64,000 bases of DNA from assembly GCA_016865035.1 (NCBI GenBank), contig CP018227.1, positions 1,024,001-1,088,000 on the forward strand, written 5' to 3'. The notes under the pieces are model-generated. The model was not told the DNA's origin, did not search any database, and worked only from the letters and a program-made list of their open reading frames with translations. Position 1 is the first letter of the stretch. The number at the start of each line of letters is the position of its first letter. Below are positions 9,840 through 19,292 of this stretch, piece by piece. This DNA is from Kordiimonadales bacterium IMCC3096. Lineage in GTDB: Bacteria; Pseudomonadota; Alphaproteobacteria; Minwuiales; Minwuiaceae. A program made the position numbers and the translations under genes.

Positions 9840-10766
9840 TCAGTTGCCGGTTGCGGCAGCGACCTCGGCAGCGAAGTCCGATTCGGCCTTCTCGATGCCC
9901 TCGCCCAGCGCAAAGCGCCGGATCGCGGTGATCGTGATCGTGCCGCCCGCATCCTTCGCCGCGTCGGCCAGGGCCTTCTTCACGGTCTGGTCCGGGTCGA
10001 TCACGAAGGCCTGCTCCAGCAGCACCACTTCCTGATAGTACTTGCGCAGACGGCCCTCGATCATCTTGTCGACGATCTCGGCGGGCTTGCCGGAGGCCAG
10101 TGCCTGCTCCCGCAGGACCGAGCGCTCGCGCTCGACCAGGCTCTGGTCCAGATCGGCAACGTCGATGGACTGCGGGTTGGCGGCGGCGACATGCATCGCA
10201 ACCTGGCGACCGAAGGCCTCCAGCTTCCCTGCATCACCGGAGCCTTCCAGGCCGACCAGGATACCGATCTTGCCCAGACCCGGCGCGGTGGCGTTGTGCA
10301 CATAGCTGCAGACCACACCTTCGCTGACCGAGATGCAATCGGCCCGGCGCAGCGACATGTTCTCACCGATGGTGGCGATGGCGTTGGTCAGTTCCTCCGC
10401 AACGGTCCGCCCCGAACCGGGAAAGTCCGCTGCATTGACCGCATCCAGATCACCATTGTTCGCCAGCGCGATACCGGCAATCGTGCTCACCAGATTCTGG
10501 AACCTGTCGTTGCGGGCCACGAAATCGGTCTCGGAATTGAGTTCGATCATCGCGCCCTGCTTGCCGTCGGTAACAACGCCAACCAGACCTTCGGCCGCAG
10601 TACGGCCTGCCTTCTTGGCCGCCGCGGCAAGGCCCTTCTTGCGCAGCCAGTCCACTGCCGCCTCGATGTCGCCATCGTTTTCCGCCAGCGCCTTCTTGCA
10701 GTCCATCATGCCGCCGCCGGTCTTCTCGCGCAGTTCCTTGACCAGCGCTGCCGTGATCTGAGCCAT
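9840..10766 (-). CDS. tsf: translation elongation factor Ts
   Basis: EF-Ts is the nucleotide exchange factor for EF-Tu. The 308-aa product has the N-terminal UBA-like module with [16 protein letters not shown] (about residues 11-26) and the TDFVARND core motif (about residues 80-87), which contacts the EF-Tu Mg site. The remaining dimerisation and core domains are of normal length. It lies 53 bases after rpsB on the same strand, the near-universal pairing. Confidence 0.98.
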   Translation of the reverse strand: MAQITAALVKELREKTGGGMMDCKKALAENDGDIEAAVDWLRKKGLAAAAKKAGRTAAEGLVGVVTDGKQGAMIELNSETDFVARNDRFQNLVSTIAGIALANNGDLDAVNAADFPGSGRTVAEELTNAIATIGENMSLRRADCISVSEGVVCSYVHNATAPGLGKIGILVGLEGSGDAGKLEAFGRQVAMHVAAANPQSIDVADLDQSLVERERSVLREQALASGKPAEIVDKMIEGRLRKYYQEVVLLEQAFVIDPDQTVKKALADAAKDAGGTITITAIRRFALGEGIEKAESDFAAEVAAATGN

Positions 10767-10819
10767 TACTCGCCCTCTTCTCGTCAGATATTTCGCATCA
10801 ATCCCGAACCCGGAAAGGC

Positions 10820-11674
10820 TCAGGCCTTCGGAGCCTCGCCAGCCTCTTCGGCACCAGCTTCGGCGGCCGGGGCCTCCTCGGCAGCCGCAGGTGCAGCTTC
10901 GGCAGCGGCTTCCGCTTCCTCGGCGGCAATCACCGGCTCCTCGATCGGCTGCTCCAGGGCACCGATGTCCTCATCCGCCGCACCCATTTCCGCCTGGATG
11001 CCATCAAGCACCGCCTGGCTGAACAGGTCGCAGTAGAGGTTGATGGCGCGCAGCGCATCGTCGTTGGCCGGGATCGGGTGGTCGATGACGGTCGGATCGG
11101 CGTTGGTGTCGCAGATGCCAATGACCGGAATGCCCAGCTTGCGGGCCTCGGCCACGGCGATCTTCTCCTTGCCGGTGTCGATGACGATCATGACGTCCGG
11201 CAGGCCGCCCATTTCCTTGATGCCGCCCAGGGCCATGTCCAGCTTGTCACGCTCCCGCGTCAGCTGCAGGGTTTCCTTCTTGGTCAGGCCCGTCTGTTCC
11301 TGAACCAGCAGTTCCTCCAGCTCCCGCAGGCGGCGGATGGAGTTGGAAACGGTCTTCCAGTTGGTCAGTGTGCCGCCGAGCCAGCGATGGTTCATGTAGA
11401 ACTGGGCGCAGCGCTTCGCGGCTTCGGCCACCGGGCCGGATGCCTGGCGCTTGGTGCCGACGAACAGCACACGGCCACCGGACGCAACCGCGTCGCGCAC
11501 GACCTTCAGGGCCTGGTGCAGCAGCGGGGCGGTCTGGGAAAGATCGACAATGTGGATACCGTTGCGGGCGCCGAAGATATACGGCTCCATGCGGGGGTTC
11601 CAGCGGTGGGTCTGATGACCGAAGTGGGCGCCTGCTTCCAGCAGATGGCGCATCGAAACGTCTGGCAGAGCCAT
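10820..11674 (-). CDS. rpsB: 30S ribosomal protein S2
   Basis: S2 joins the small subunit late in assembly and is needed for S1 binding. The 284-aa protein has the usual N-terminus ([17 protein letters not shown] near residues 12-28), the [17 protein letters not shown] segment and the DTNADP motif. After about residue 235 it continues in an Ala/Glu-rich, low-complexity tail of roughly 45 residues ending in Pro-Lys-Ala. Such tails are common in alphaproteobacterial S2 proteins. Confidence 0.98.
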   Translation of the reverse strand: MALPDVSMRHLLEAGAHFGHQTHRWNPRMEPYIFGARNGIHIVDLSQTAPLLHQALKVVRDAVASGGRVLFVGTKRQASGPVAEAAKRCAQFYMNHRWLGGTLTNWKTVSNSIRRLRELEELLVQEQTGLTKKETLQLTRERDKLDMALGGIKEMGGLPDVMIVIDTGKEKIAVAEARKLGIPVIGICDTNADPTVIDHPIPANDDALRAINLYCDLFSQAVLDGIQAEMGAADEDIGALEQPIEEPVIAAEEAEAAAEAAPAAAEEAPAAEAGAEEAGEAPKA

Positions 11675-11797
11675 GAACCGATTTCCTTTGTTTCCGGTTG
11701 TGCCTCCGCAGGACTGTGATCCGACCCGTCAGGGGCCGAACACCGGAAGGGCAGACGGGGCTTTCTCTCCGCTGTCCCAAATCCTGCGTGCGTGATG
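11675..11797 (-). promoter_or_regulatory. 5' leader of rpsB
   Basis: If transcription starts about 7 bases after the -10 box described separately, rpsB-tsf has a leader of about 120 nt. It contains several GC-rich complementary arms (for example GACGGG/CCCGTC-type pairs in the CCCCTGACGGGTCGG section). S2 represses its own operon through an mRNA leader in gammaproteobacteria; whether this leader does so is inference. Confidence 0.3.
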
Positions 11798-11803
11798 GGG
11801 CGG

Positions 11804-11832
11804 GTCATACAGCCCCTTGGCCCCACTTGCAA
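11804..11832 (-). promoter_or_regulatory. candidate sigma-70 promoter of rpsB-tsf
   Basis: On the minus strand TTGCAA (11832-11827) is followed after exactly 17 bases by TATGAC (11809-11804). Each matches four of six consensus bases. The pair sits in the 223-base gap between dnaE and rpsB and is the best promoter-like pair I see there. Confidence 0.45.
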
Positions 11833-11897
11833 CCCCGCAACGGGCGGATATCCGGGGCTTGCGCACGAAATCAGCAGCGGTGGCCGGAATGCGCGCC

Positions 11898-14800
11898 TCA
11901 GATCTCCGCCACATCGATGACGCCGCCAATCGACTTCAGCGATTGCCGCACCGAACGGTCGATGCGGAACGCGGCCGGCAGTTCCATCGCCACCTCGCTC
12001 ATCGCCCCGGTGTCACGCAGGGTAAGCTGGACAAGACCACGTCCACCCTCGGCGCGCTGCAGGATGGATCGGATGGTGGGCAGGGCATCCGGCCGCGCCA
12101 GCGTGATCCGCGCACCCGCCGCGGCGTCGGCGACGAAGGCATCGATGTCCTCCGCGCCAAGCAGGGTCAGGGTCGGTTCCTCCCGGTCGCGCCTGATCTC
12201 GACCCGGAAGACACCGTTCCAGCCGACCTGCAGCTTCTCGCGATATTCGTTCAGCACATCGCCGAAGCACAGGATCTCACATTCCCCGGACGGGTCGGAC
12301 AGGCCGATGAAGGCGAATGCCCGGCCCTTTGCGGAGCGCCGGACCTGCAGCGCGGAGATGCTGCCCGCCAGCATCAGTGAGGTCATGCCCTCGGCAAAGG
12401 CATCCGGCAGACGATCCAGCGCCCGGACCCCCTTCTGCCGCAAGCGCTGCTGATAGTCGTCGAGGGGGTGACCGGACAGGTAGAAGCCAATGGCCCCCCG
12501 CTCCTCGGCCAGGCGTTCCAGGTCATCGAACTGCGGGGAGTCAGGCAGGGGCGGACGGTCGCCCGCGGAACCGGCATCGGGACCGCCGCCGAACAGTCCC
12601 ATCTGGCCGCTGGCCCTGTCCGCCGCCTGCCGCGACGCATAGCCCAGCAGCACGTCCAGTGACTTGATCACCTGGCGGCGGTTGGCGTTCAGACTGTCGA
12701 AGGCACCGGCACGGGCCAGGTTCTCCAGCTGGCGCTTGTTCAGGGCGGAGGTCTCGACGCGGGTGATGAAATCGAACAGGTCCCTGAACGGCCCGCCCTC
12801 GTCCCTCGCGTGAACAATCGCAGCCATGGCGTCGCGGCCGACGTTCTTGATTGCGGCCAGGGCATAGCGGATACCCTGTTCCTGCCCGTCGGCGTCGCGC
12901 TCCACCCCGAAGACGACGCCGGAGGCATTCACGTCCGGCGCCAGCATGGGAATCTTCAGCCGCTTCAGTTCCTGGCGGAAGACATCCAGCTTGTCCGTAT
13001 TGCCCATGTCGAGGGTCATCGACGCAGCCATGAAGGCCGCCGGATGGTTGGCCTTCAGCCAGGCGGTCTGCCAGGCCACCAGCGCATAGGCCGCCGCGTG
13101 GGACTTGTTGAAGCCGTAGCCCGCGAACTTCTCGATCAGTTCGAAGACATAATTGGCGATGCGGTCGGTGACGTTGTTGCGCTGCGCGCCCTCGATGAAA
13201 CGGGCCCGCTGCTGGTCCATTTCCGCCTTGATCTTCTTGCCCATGGCCCGTCGCAGCAGATCAGCCTCGCCCAGGCTGTAGCCCGACATGACCTGGGCGA
13301 TCTGCATGACCTGTTCCTGGTAGACGGGAATGCCATAGGTCTCGGCCAGGATGGCCTCCAGCATCGGATGCGGGTAGTCCGGTTCCTCCCGCCCGTGCTT
13401 GGTGGCGATGTACTTCGGGATATTGTCCATCGGGCCGGGACGGTAGAGGGCAACGATGGCGATGATGTCCTCGAACTTGTCAGGCTTCATCTGGCGCAGC
13501 ACGTCGCGCATGCCAGAACTTTCCAACTGGAACACGCCCACCGTCTCGCCCCGCCCCAGCATGGCGAAGGTGGCCTCGTCACCCTCCGGTATGTCTGCGA
13601 CAGTCATGTCCAGCCCGCCATCGCGGACATGACCGATGGCGCGGTCCAGCACGGTCAGCGTCTTCAGGCCCAGGAAGTCGAACTTCACCAGCCCCGCCGA
13701 TTCCACATACTTCATGGAGAACTGGGTGACCGGCATGTCGGACTTCGGATCGCGGTAGAGCGGCACCAGCTCGTCCAGCCGCCGGTCGCCGATCACCACA
13801 CCCGCCGCATGGGTGGAGGCATGGCGATAGAGGCCCTCGAGCTGCAGGGCCTGATCGATCAGATGACGGACGGCGTCATCGTCCCTGTACTCGGCCTTCA
13901 GCGCCGGTTCCTGCTCCAGTGCCTCCTTCAGGGTGACCGGATTGGCCGGATTGTTCGGCACCATCTTGGAAATCCGGTCCACCTGGCCATAGGGCATCTG
14001 CAGCACCCGCCCGACATCGCGCAGCACCGCACGGGCCTGCAGCTTTCCGAAGGTGATGATCTGCGCCACCTGGTCATGGCCATACTTGTCCTGCACGTAG
14101 CGGATGACCGCGTCCCGCCGGTCCTGGCAGAAGTCGATGTCGAAGTCGGGCATGGACACGCGTTCGGGGTTCAGGAACCGCTCGAACAGCAGCCCGTAGC
14201 GCAGGGGATCGAGGTCGGTAATGGTCAGGACATAGGCCACCAGCGACCCGGCACCGGAACCGCGCCCCGGCCCCACCGGAATGCCCTGGCCCTTGGTCCA
14301 CTGGATGAAGTCGGCGACGATCAGGAAGTAGCCGGGGAAATCCATGTCGATGATGATGCCGAGTTCCAGGTCCAGCCGTTCCCGGTAGACCTTCTCCTCG
14401 ACCACGATCCCCTTCTCCGCCATGGCGGCGAGGCGCGCATCCAGTCCCGCATAGGCCATGGCACGCAGTTCATCCGCCTCGCTGCGCCCCTCCGTCGTGG
14501 GGAAACGGGGCAGGATCGGGTCGCGCCGGGGGGCCATGAAACCGCAACGGCGGGCGATCACCAGCGTGTTGCTGATCGCCTCCGGCACATCGGCGAACAG
14601 CGCCTTCATCTCGTCGGCACTCTTGAACCGATGCTCCGGCGTCAGGCGGCGGCGTTCCGTCTGGCTGACATAGGCGCCCTCCGCCACACAGATCAGGGCG
14701 TCATGGGCGTCATACATGCCCCGTTCGAGGAAGAAGCAGTCGTTGGTCGCGACCAGCGGCACATCCTCCGCCATCGCCATGTCGATCATCACCTGCTCGA

Positions 14801-15365
14801 CCTGATCCTCCGCCGCCAGGCCATGACGCTGCAGCTCGACATAGGCGCGGCCCGGAAACAGTCCGGCGATCTGCCGCAGCCAGGTCCGCGCCGCTGCCTC
14901 CTCCCCGTCCGCCAGCAAGCGCCCCAGCGGTCCCGAGGCGCCGCCGGTCAGCAGGATCAGCCCGTCGGTCAGCTCCGCGAACTTCCCCTCCGCCAGATGG
15001 GTGTCGAAACCGGGATCGGTATCGAGGAAGGCGGAGGAAACCAGCTTCATGAGGTTGCCGTAGCCGGTCGCGTCCTGCACCAGCAGGACGACGGAACCCA
15101 GGTGCGGGCGCGGCAGGGCGGAACCCTGTCGCTGCTCCATGCCGAAGGCGACGGCAAGCTGGCAGCCGATGATCGGCTGCACCCCCGCCTCCGCCAGTGC
15201 GGGACCGTATTCCATGGCACCGAAGAGATTGTTGGTGTCCGTCACCGCGACAGCGGGCATGCCGAACTTCGCGGCCTTCACCGCCAGATCCTTTGACCGG
15301 ATCGCCCCCTCGGACAGGGAGTAGGCACTGTGCAGCCTCAGATGTACGAAATCGGCATGACCCAT
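11898..15365 (-). CDS. dnaE: DNA polymerase III alpha subunit
   Basis: DnaE is the replicative polymerase. The ATG at 15365 (preceded by GGGGAC) gives 1155 aa starting MGHADFVHLRLHSAYSLSEG, the canonical N-terminus of the PHP domain. The frame extends further upstream without family similarity. Later come the polymerase palm motifs PGRGSGAGSLVAYVLTI and the catalytic PDFDIDFCQDRR (about residues 365-415), the fingers/beta-binding region with helix-hairpin-helix motifs (about 790-860), and an OB-fold domain (about 950-1050). The C-terminus is complete. It is monocistronic here; the next gene on the strand, rpsB, lies 223 bases on with its own promoter. Confidence 0.97.
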   Translation of the reverse strand: MGHADFVHLRLHSAYSLSEGAIRSKDLAVKAAKFGMPAVAVTDTNNLFGAMEYGPALAEAGVQPIIGCQLAVAFGMEQRQGSALPRPHLGSVVLLVQDATGYGNLMKLVSSAFLDTDPGFDTHLAEGKFAELTDGLILLTGGASGPLGRLLADGEEAAARTWLRQIAGLFPGRAYVELQRHGLAAEDQVEQVMIDMAMAEDVPLVATNDCFFLERGMYDAHDALICVAEGAYVSQTERRRLTPEHRFKSADEMKALFADVPEAISNTLVIARRCGFMAPRRDPILPRFPTTEGRSEADELRAMAYAGLDARLAAMAEKGIVVEEKVYRERLDLELGIIIDMDFPGYFLIVADFIQWTKGQGIPVGPGRGSGAGSLVAYVLTITDLDPLRYGLLFERFLNPERVSMPDFDIDFCQDRRDAVIRYVQDKYGHDQVAQIITFGKLQARAVLRDVGRVLQMPYGQVDRISKMVPNNPANPVTLKEALEQEPALKAEYRDDDAVRHLIDQALQLEGLYRHASTHAAGVVIGDRRLDELVPLYRDPKSDMPVTQFSMKYVESAGLVKFDFLGLKTLTVLDRAIGHVRDGGLDMTVADIPEGDEATFAMLGRGETVGVFQLESSGMRDVLRQMKPDKFEDIIAIVALYRPGPMDNIPKYIATKHGREEPDYPHPMLEAILAETYGIPVYQEQVMQIAQVMSGYSLGEADLLRRAMGKKIKAEMDQQRARFIEGAQRNNVTDRIANYVFELIEKFAGYGFNKSHAAAYALVAWQTAWLKANHPAAFMAASMTLDMGNTDKLDVFRQELKRLKIPMLAPDVNASGVVFGVERDADGQEQGIRYALAAIKNVGRDAMAAIVHARDEGGPFRDLFDFITRVETSALNKRQLENLARAGAFDSLNANRRQVIKSLDVLLGYASRQAADRASGQMGLFGGGPDAGSAGDRPPLPDSPQFDDLERLAEERGAIGFYLSGHPLDDYQQRLRQKGVRALDRLPDAFAEGMTSLMLAGSISALQVRRSAKGRAFAFIGLSDPSGECEILCFGDVLNEYREKLQVGWNGVFRVEIRRDREEPTLTLLGAEDIDAFVADAAAGARITLARPDALPTIRSILQRAEGGRGLVQLTLRDTGAMSEVAMELPAAFRIDRSVRQSLKSIGGVIDVAEI

Positions 15366-15508
15366 GGTCCGGTCCCCAGCGACAAGTCGCGGGACCGGCC
15401 GGACACCGGAATCGGTGCCCGGAGCGAATCCCGCATCAGGGACCAATCATCGTTGCTTGATGCCCCACTGTCGCGGTTCACCCGCCGGGGAGGCCGAATT
15501 TCCTGTGG

Positions 15509-15539
15509 AAAAAACTGTTGACGGATTGACCGGCCGTCA
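15509..15539 (-). terminator. rho-independent terminator of the 34-aa peptide gene
   Basis: On the minus strand the arms TGACGG and CCGTCA enclose a 9-base loop and are followed by ACAG and six T residues. The first arm begins inside the stop codon of the small peptide gene, so the transcript would end right behind it and before dnaE. Confidence 0.6.
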
Positions 15540-15641
15540 GCCGCCGACGACCGTGCTGATGATCTCCCCCCAGGCCGCGAAAGCACCCCAGAGACCCACA
15601 AGCGTTGCCAGTCCAAACGCGTCCTTGACCCAATCCATCAT
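15537..15641 (-). CDS. 34-aa single-helix membrane peptide, probably SOS-regulated
   Basis: An unrecognised short gene encodes 34 residues, beginning Met-Met-Asp-Trp-Val-Lys-Asp and ending Val-Val-Gly-Gly. Residues about 8-29 are a continuous hydrophobic stretch rich in Gly, Ala, Leu and Trp with one Glu (residue 25), long enough to span a membrane. Evidence that it is a gene: AGGAGGTG immediately precedes the two Met codons (the GTG abuts the first ATG, so the second, at 15638, has the better spacing). A terminator begins at its stop, and a promoter with a LexA-type box lies about 30 bases upstream. Small SOS-induced membrane peptides are known (Caulobacter SidA, a division inhibitor; E. coli TisB). 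Similarity to them is in size, topology and control only, and the function is inference. Confidence 0.72.
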   Translation of the reverse strand: MMDWVKDAFGLATLVGLWGAFAAWGEIISTVVGG

Positions 15642-15663
15642 CACCTCCTGCATCTCGTTGCCG

Positions 15664-15698
15664 GAGGTGATGTTCCATCAATGTTCTCTTTGAGTCAA
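15664..15698 (-). promoter_or_regulatory. LexA-type box within the promoter of the 34-aa peptide gene
   Basis: The plus strand at 15672-15686 reads GTTC-CATCAAT-GTTC, an exact GTTC-N7-GTTC direct repeat, the operator known for LexA in alphaproteobacteria. On the minus strand a TTGACT (-35, 15696-15691) is followed after 17 bases by GAACAT (-10, 15673-15668). The box therefore covers most of the spacer and the first -10 bases. That placement is typical of a LexA-repressed promoter. The -10 match is weak (three of six). Confidence 0.65.
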
Positions 15699-15702
15699 CA
15701 TG

Positions 15703-15725
15703 TGTTCTCAAACAAAATGAGAACA
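15703..15725. promoter_or_regulatory. perfect inverted repeat upstream of the SOS-type promoter
   Basis: TGTTCTCA and TGAGAACA form a perfect 8+8 inverted repeat with a 7-base spacer, just upstream of the -35 box of the peptide promoter. The arms contain GTTC/GAAC half-sites in inverted orientation. It could be a second operator or a site for another dimeric regulator. Confidence 0.45.
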
Positions 15726-15740
15726 TGTGGATTGTGTGGC

Positions 15741-15820
15741 CTGTTCCGTCCCTCTCCCCCTCCCGGCCACCCATTCAGGATGATCCCGTGGGTGGCCGGA
15801 GAGGGAGAGGGATGGAACAG
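15741..15820. repeat. REP-like dispersed palindrome, copy 1
   Basis: An 80-bp element of two arms of about 31 bases (CTGTTCC...GGCCACCC and its near-perfect complement) around the loop ATTCAGGATGATCCCGT. It stands 12 bases after the lolD stop, separating lolD from the peptide promoter. A second copy with a different outer stem but the same inner arms and loop is at 46727-46809. Arms are C/T-rich on one side and G/A-rich on the other; the element may stabilise or end the lolD transcript. Confidence 0.75.
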
Positions 15821-15832
15821 ACAGCCGATGGA

Positions 15833-16519
15833 CTACAGCGCCGCCTCCGTGATCCGTCCCTCCGCCAGGGTCACGGCCCGGTCCATGCTGGCCGCGAGAG
15901 CCAGATTGTGGGTCGCCAGCAGCACGCCGATGCGCGACTCCCGGGCGATCTCGATCAGATGCGCGAACACCCGGTCCGCCGTTTTCGGGTCCAGGTTGCC
16001 GGTGGGCTCGTCCGCCAGCAGCACGCGGGGCAGGTTGGCCACGGCGCGGGCGATGGCAACGCGCTGCTGCTCGCCGCCCGAGAGCCGTGCCGGACGATGG
16101 CTGGCGCGCTCCGCAATGCCCAGCGTCTCCAGCAGTTCCGCCGCGCGCTGGCGCGCCACCGGCTTCGACTTTCCGGCAATCATCTGTGCCAGCATGATGT
16201 TCTCCACCGCCGAGAATTCCGGCAGCAGGTGGTGATACTGGTAGACGAAGCCGAGTGAGCTGCGCCGGGTCACGGTCCGCTCCGCCTCCGACATGCGGGC
16301 GCTGCTCTGACCGGCGATCAGCACGTCGCCCTGATCGGGACGCTCCAGCAGTCCGGCGATCTGCAGCAGGGTCGACTTGCCCGCACCCGAAGGGCCGACC
16401 AGCGCCACGATCTCACCGGGCCGCACATCCAGCGAGGCCCCGTCGAGCACGCGCAGTTCGCGTTCCCCCTGACGGAAGGTACGCCCGACGCCATCCAGCC
16501 TGAGCGCGATCTCACTCAT
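15833..16519 (-). CDS. lolD: lipoprotein-releasing ABC transporter ATP-binding protein LolD
   Basis: LolD energises release of outer-membrane lipoproteins from the inner membrane to LolA. The 228-aa ATPase has Walker [10 protein letters not shown] (residues 42-50), the signature [14 protein letters not shown], and Walker [12 protein letters not shown]. The LolD-type position of these motifs and its overlap with the lolC/E-type permease (8 bases) support the assignment over other MacB-like ATPases. The stop is followed by the REP-like palindrome. Confidence 0.94.
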   Translation of the reverse strand: MSEIALRLDGVGRTFRQGERELRVLDGASLDVRPGEIVALVGPSGAGKSTLLQIAGLLERPDQGDVLIAGQSSARMSEAERTVTRRSSLGFVYQYHHLLPEFSAVENIMLAQMIAGKSKPVARQRAAELLETLGIAERASHRPARLSGGEQQRVAIARAVANLPRVLLADEPTGNLDPKTADRVFAHLIEIARESRIGVLLATHNLALAASMDRAVTLAEGRITEAAL

Positions 16520-17759
16520 AGCGCAGCGCCTCTACCGGATCGAGGCGGGCCGCCCGCCAGGCCGGATAGATGGTGGCGACGAAGGACAGGCCGAGTGCCA
16601 TCAGCAGCACGCCGACCACCTCTCCCGTCTCCATCCGCGCCGGGATCTGCGACAGCCAGCGGATCTCCGGCGACCAGAGCACGGTGCCGGTCAGGCTTTC
16701 CAGGAACACCCGTATGGCGTCGATGTTGAGGCAGAAGACCACGCCCAGCGCGAAACCGGCCAGCGTGCCGACGACCCCGATGCTGGCCCCGGCGATCAGG
16801 AACACGCGCATCACCGACCCCCGCGCCGCGCCCATGGTGCGCAGGATTGCGATGTCACGCCCCTTGTCCTTCACCAGCATGATCATGCTGGAGATGATGT
16901 TGAAGGCGGCCACCAGGATGATCAGGGTCAGGATCAGGAACATCACGTTCCGCTCCACCTGCAGGGCGGCAACGAAGGACGCGTTGGCCCGCTGCCAGTC
17001 CACCACGCGGATTCCCTGGCCCGCGAACATGCCGTAGATGTCCCCGGCCCGCGCCGCCGCGTCATCGGCGCTGTCCAGCACCACCTCGATGCCCGTCACG
17101 CCATCGCCGGTGCGGAAATAGCGCTGCGCCTGCGGCAGGCCCATGAAGATGTAGCTGGAGTCATATTCGTACATGCCGACTTCGAACAGCGCGACGACCT
17201 GGTAGGTGGCGAGGCGCGGCACGAACCCCATCACCGTCGTCGTGCCCTTGGGCGAGATCAGAGTGACCTTGTCGCCGACACTCAGGCCGAAGCGCTCCGC
17301 CATCCGGGTACCGATCATGATGGTCGCCGGTTCGGCCAGCGCAGCGGCGGACCCGGCGCGCAGGTTGGTGGAGAGCGCCTTGTGCACCTCCAGATCCGCG
17401 ACCGACAGTCCCCGCACCAGCGCGCCCCGCGCCTCGTTCCGGGCGGTGATCATGACCTGCCCCTCGACATAGGGCGCGGCCTGGACCACGCCCGGCAGTT
17501 CACCGATGCGGGCCGACATCACCTCGAAGTCCGTGATCGGCTCCTCGTAGGTCAGGACCGAGATATGGCCGTTCAGCCCCAGGATGCGGTCCACCAGTTC
17601 GGTGCGGAAACCGTTCATCACCGCCATGACGATGATCAGGGTCGCCACACCGAGCGCGATGCCCACCAGCGAGAACCAGGCAATGACGGAGATGAACCCC
17701 TCCGCCCGTCGCGCCCGCAGATACCGTACGGCGATCATCCATTCGAAGGCGTTGAACAT
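16512..17759 (-). CDS. lolC: lipoprotein-releasing ABC transporter permease (LolC/LolE type)
   Basis: This is the membrane subunit of the Lol exporter. The 415-aa protein has the N-terminal [24 protein letters not shown]-type entry helix (about residues 20-50) and a large periplasmic MacB-like domain (about 50-265). Three C-terminal FtsX-fold helices follow, ending with the conserved [17 protein letters not shown] tail. Only one such gene is next to lolD, as in alphaproteobacteria where one protein replaces the LolC-LolE pair, so the symbol is approximate. It lies 51 bases after proS. Confidence 0.92.
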   Translation of the reverse strand: MFNAFEWMIAVRYLRARRAEGFISVIAWFSLVGIALGVATLIIVMAVMNGFRTELVDRILGLNGHISVLTYEEPITDFEVMSARIGELPGVVQAAPYVEGQVMITARNEARGALVRGLSVADLEVHKALSTNLRAGSAAALAEPATIMIGTRMAERFGLSVGDKVTLISPKGTTTVMGFVPRLATYQVVALFEVGMYEYDSSYIFMGLPQAQRYFRTGDGVTGIEVVLDSADDAAARAGDIYGMFAGQGIRVVDWQRANASFVAALQVERNVMFLILTLIILVAAFNIISSMIMLVKDKGRDIAILRTMGAARGSVMRVFLIAGASIGVVGTLAGFALGVVFCLNIDAIRVFLESLTGTVLWSPEIRWLSQIPARMETGEVVGVLLMALGLSFVATIYPAWRAARLDPVEALRYE

Positions 17760-17810
17760 GGTCCGGTTTCCTGTCTGCGTCTGCGGGTCAGCCTGAACGG
17801 AGCCGGTCGG

Positions 17811-19163
17811 TCAGCCCGGAAAGAGGCCTGTCGTCGCCGGGTCCAGCATGGTGCCCGCAACGATGTGTTCCAGCGCCGCGTCGGGTGCCAGGGCCTGCCG
17901 CTCGCCCTCCGAACGCCGCTTCACCTCGACCTGACCGTCCTTCAGGCCACGGGGACCGACCACCACCTGCCAGGGCAGGCCGATCAGATCCATGGTCGCG
18001 AACTTGGCCCCGGCACGCTCCCCCGTGTCGTCCACCAGAACGTCCAGACCGGCGCTCTGGAACTTCCGTTCCAGGTCCGCGCACATGGCATCGCAATCGG
18101 CGTCGCCCGCTTTCAGGTTGACGATACCGACATGGAACGGTGCCACCGAGTCCGGCCAGATGATCCCGTCGTCATCATGGCTCGCCTCGATGATGCCACC
18201 GACCAGCCGGGACACGCCGATGCCGTAGGAGCCCATGATGACGTCCCTGTCCACGCCGTCTGGCCCGGTCACGCTCAACCCCATGGGTTTGGAGTACTTG
18301 CTGCCGAAGTGGAAGATGTGGCCGATCTCGATGCCGCGCTGGCTGACCAGATCAGCCTCCGCCACCGGGCAGGTGTCCGGGTCGTGCATGTCGTCGGCGG
18401 CGGCATAGACGGAGGTCCATTGATCGACGATCGGCTGCAGGTCGGCGCGATAGTCCACGTCCTGGGGCACCGCCATCCGGATCAGGTCGCGATGGCAGAA
18501 CACCTCCGACTCGCCCGTGTCCGCCAGGATGATGAACTCGTGGCTCAGGTCACCGCCGATGGGGCCGGTATCGGCGGCCATCGGAATGGCCTTCAGTCCC
18601 ATCCGCTCGAAGGTCTTCAGGTAGGATACGAACATCCTGTTGTAGGCACGTTTCGAGCTCTCGAAGTCCAGATCGAAGGAATAGCCGTCCTTCATCAGGA
18701 ACTCGCGCCCGCGCATGATGCCGAACCGGGGCCGCACCTCGTCGCGGAACTTCCACTGGATGTGGTAGAGCATCTGCGGCACATCGCGATAGGACTTGGC
18801 GGCGGCGCGGAAGATCTCCGTGATCTGCTCCTCGTTCGTCGGGCCGTAGAGCATCTCCCGCCCGTGGCGGTCCTTGATGCGCAGCATTTCCTTGCCGTAA
18901 TCGTCATAGCGACCGGACTCGCGCCACAGTTCGGCGGGCTGGATCGTCGGCATCAGCACCTCGTGCGCGCCGGTACGGTTCTGCTCGTCGCGGACGATGG
19001 CCTCGATCTTCTTCAGCACCCGGTAGCCCAGCGGCAGCCAGGAATAGATCCCCGCGCTGGACTGGCGGATCATGCCGGCGCGCAGCATGAACCGGTGGGA
19101 CGCGATCTGCGCCTCGTTCGGGGTTTCACGCAGGACGGGCAGAAAGAATTCGGAAAGCCGCAT
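17811..19163 (-). CDS. proS: prolyl-tRNA synthetase, short bacterial type
   Basis: ProS charges tRNA-Pro. The 450-aa product is the short form lacking the editing insertion, the usual alphaproteobacterial type. Class II motifs are readable: motif 1 around [20 protein letters not shown], motif 2 [21 protein letters not shown] (about residues 139-159), and motif 3 with [12 protein letters not shown] (about residues 337-348). The C-terminal anticodon-binding domain includes [21 protein letters not shown]. It is divergent from the DUF2817 gene across a 129-base gap and upstream of lolC on the same strand. Confidence 0.96.
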   Translation of the reverse strand: MRLSEFFLPVLRETPNEAQIASHRFMLRAGMIRQSSAGIYSWLPLGYRVLKKIEAIVRDEQNRTGAHEVLMPTIQPAELWRESGRYDDYGKEMLRIKDRHGREMLYGPTNEEQITEIFRAAAKSYRDVPQMLYHIQWKFRDEVRPRFGIMRGREFLMKDGYSFDLDFESSKRAYNRMFVSYLKTFERMGLKAIPMAADTGPIGGDLSHEFIILADTGESEVFCHRDLIRMAVPQDVDYRADLQPIVDQWTSVYAAADDMHDPDTCPVAEADLVSQRGIEIGHIFHFGSKYSKPMGLSVTGPDGVDRDVIMGSYGIGVSRLVGGIIEASHDDDGIIWPDSVAPFHVGIVNLKAGDADCDAMCADLERKFQSAGLDVLVDDTGERAGAKFATMDLIGLPWQVVVGPRGLKDGQVEVKRRSEGERQALAPDAALEHIVAGTMLDPATTGLFPG

Positions 19164-19292
19164 GGGCCATACTCCGTTGGTGGGAAACGGTCACAGGAAC
19201 GAGGTTTGTAGGGTCTGGCGCGACATGATGCAATTCCGCAGGGTCGCGGGCGCTGGTATGGTGCGCCACTGATCTGGAATGGAGCCTTCGAC

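Noticed and set aside
12810-15296. An 828-codon open frame on the plus strand
   Set aside because: It is the antisense shadow of dnaE; its composition is His/Gln/Arg-rich without any domain, as expected for the reverse frame of a high-GC gene.
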